Assembly (NCBI RefSeq): GCF_904061905.1
Contig: NZ_CAJFCI010000039.1
Span: forward strand, 90,916-154,915
Origin: Zestomonas carbonaria
Lineage (GTDB): Bacteria; Pseudomonadota; Gammaproteobacteria; Pseudomonadales; Pseudomonadaceae
Length of the DNA stretch: 64,000 bases
Direction of reading: 5' to 3'
Shown: positions 63,658-64,000 of the stretch, in pieces
Layout of the letters: every line of letters begins with the position of its first letter
How positions within the stretch are numbered: the first letter of the stretch is position 1
The notes under the pieces: generated by a model
Seen by the model: the letters and a program-made list of their open reading frames with translations, nothing else
The model's database searches: none
What the model was told of the DNA's origin: nothing
Position numbers and translations under genes: made by a program

Positions 63658-64000
63658 GGGTGGAAAACCGCGAAGCGTTTTCCGCCAAGGGTTGGTGGGT
63701 AGGATGATTCGTGGTTCACGCCAGCTCCGCCCCTATCCCTAACCCTGGCTACGCGCCCCGCTCCTGAGGGAGAGGGGACTGGTCTGAGCTGGGGCAATGC
63801 TCAGGAGTAGGGTGGAAAACCGCGAAGCATTTTCCACCAAGGGCGGTGGATGTGAAGAGCGACATCCACCCTACGTGGAACGCTTGGTGGTTTATGTCAG
63901 GTCCGCCCCTATCCCTAACCCTGGCTACGCGCCCCGCTCCTGAGGGAGAGGGGACTGGTCTGAGCTGGGGCAATGCTCAGGAGTAGGGTGGAAAACCGCG
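63658..64000. repeat. Tandem 176-bp repeat at the right edge
   Basis: Bases 63726-63824 are identical to 63902-64000 over all 99 bases (period 176); the second copy is cut by the window edge. Each carries TCCGCCCCTATCCCTAACCC, a CTCCTGAGGGAGAGGGG hairpin and the GTAGGGTGGAAAACCGCG element head. Two complete or partial two-hairpin elements (63658 and 63807) are included. No gene is supported in this 346 bp. Confidence 0.9.

Overview
The window is about 64 kb of GC-rich chromosomal DNA that reads as a Pseudomonas (sensu lato) genome, probably close to the P. aeruginosa / nitroreducens / citronellolis branch. The evidence is gene content and order: speA, a SUI1-like gene, a Nudix gene, DUF2333, a two-receiver GGDEF protein, a CtpL-like chemoreceptor, dsbD, aroQ, accB, accC and prmA run in the order I remember from P. 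aeruginosa PA4839-PA4850. The cobalamin block and the genes after it follow PA1271-PA1299. The species is inference. I see no transposase, integrase, prophage or rRNA operon.

Layout. 1-2.4 kb: the start of an alpha-2-macroglobulin-like lipoprotein gene (cut by the window edge), a MATE exporter and a small membrane protein. 2.4-6.2 kb: a GNAT / azoreductase / AhpD-like operon divergent from a MocR regulator, bounded on both sides by a duplicated ~260 bp non-coding block. 6.2-22 kb: arginine decarboxylase (polyamine synthesis), a housekeeping and signalling stretch, an insert of a LysR regulator with an orphan PotF-like binding protein, then dsbD, aroQ, accBC and prmA. Two heptanucleotide arrays follow the accC and prmA stop codons directly. 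22-22.7 kb is repeat-dense non-coding DNA. 22.7-27.6 kb: an acyl-CoA cassette of dehydrogenase, amidohydrolase, AMP-forming ligase and class III CoA-transferase. 27.8-34.2 kb: SprT-like, Yip1-type, DnaJ-related, ttcA, a 3-methyladenine glycosylase family gene, a sirtuin, two NlpC/P60 lipoproteins and an O-methyltransferase. 34.2-35.1 kb: a Phd/ParE-type toxin-antitoxin pair, tRNA-Ala(CGC) and a strong terminator.

35.2-46.9 kb is the vitamin B12 locus. A cobalamin riboswitch leads into btuB, a predicted membrane transport protein, cobO, cobB, bluB, cobD, cobC, cobQ, cobU, cobT, a phosphatase gene and cobS. Most junctions overlap by 1-8 bases. Together they take up corrinoids, adenosylate and amidate them, make the dimethylbenzimidazole base and assemble the nucleotide loop. 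47-57.6 kb: an MFS transporter with a coupled 39-codon ORF, a periplasmic glutathione peroxidase, a FadL-type porin, a rhodanese, an acyltransferase, an SMP-30-like protein, rnd, YcgL, a hydroxyacid dehydrogenase and a YcgN-like gene. 58-62.5 kb: an exported HExxH protein, a LysR regulator, aguA and a PotF/SpuD-like polyamine-binding protein. With speA this links back to the arginine-agmatine-putrescine route; aguB is not in the window. The right edge holds small genes and a tandem 176 bp repeat.

The most unusual material is non-coding. A family of heptamers of the form RGCTNNA sits directly after stop codons. Several classes of palindromic repeat fill almost every longer gap. An 11-bp palindrome (TTGTCGGACAA) recurs upstream of two separate genes. 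I did not find a convincing new defence or metabolic system. The least explained gene group is the acyl-CoA cassette at 22.7-27.6 kb.
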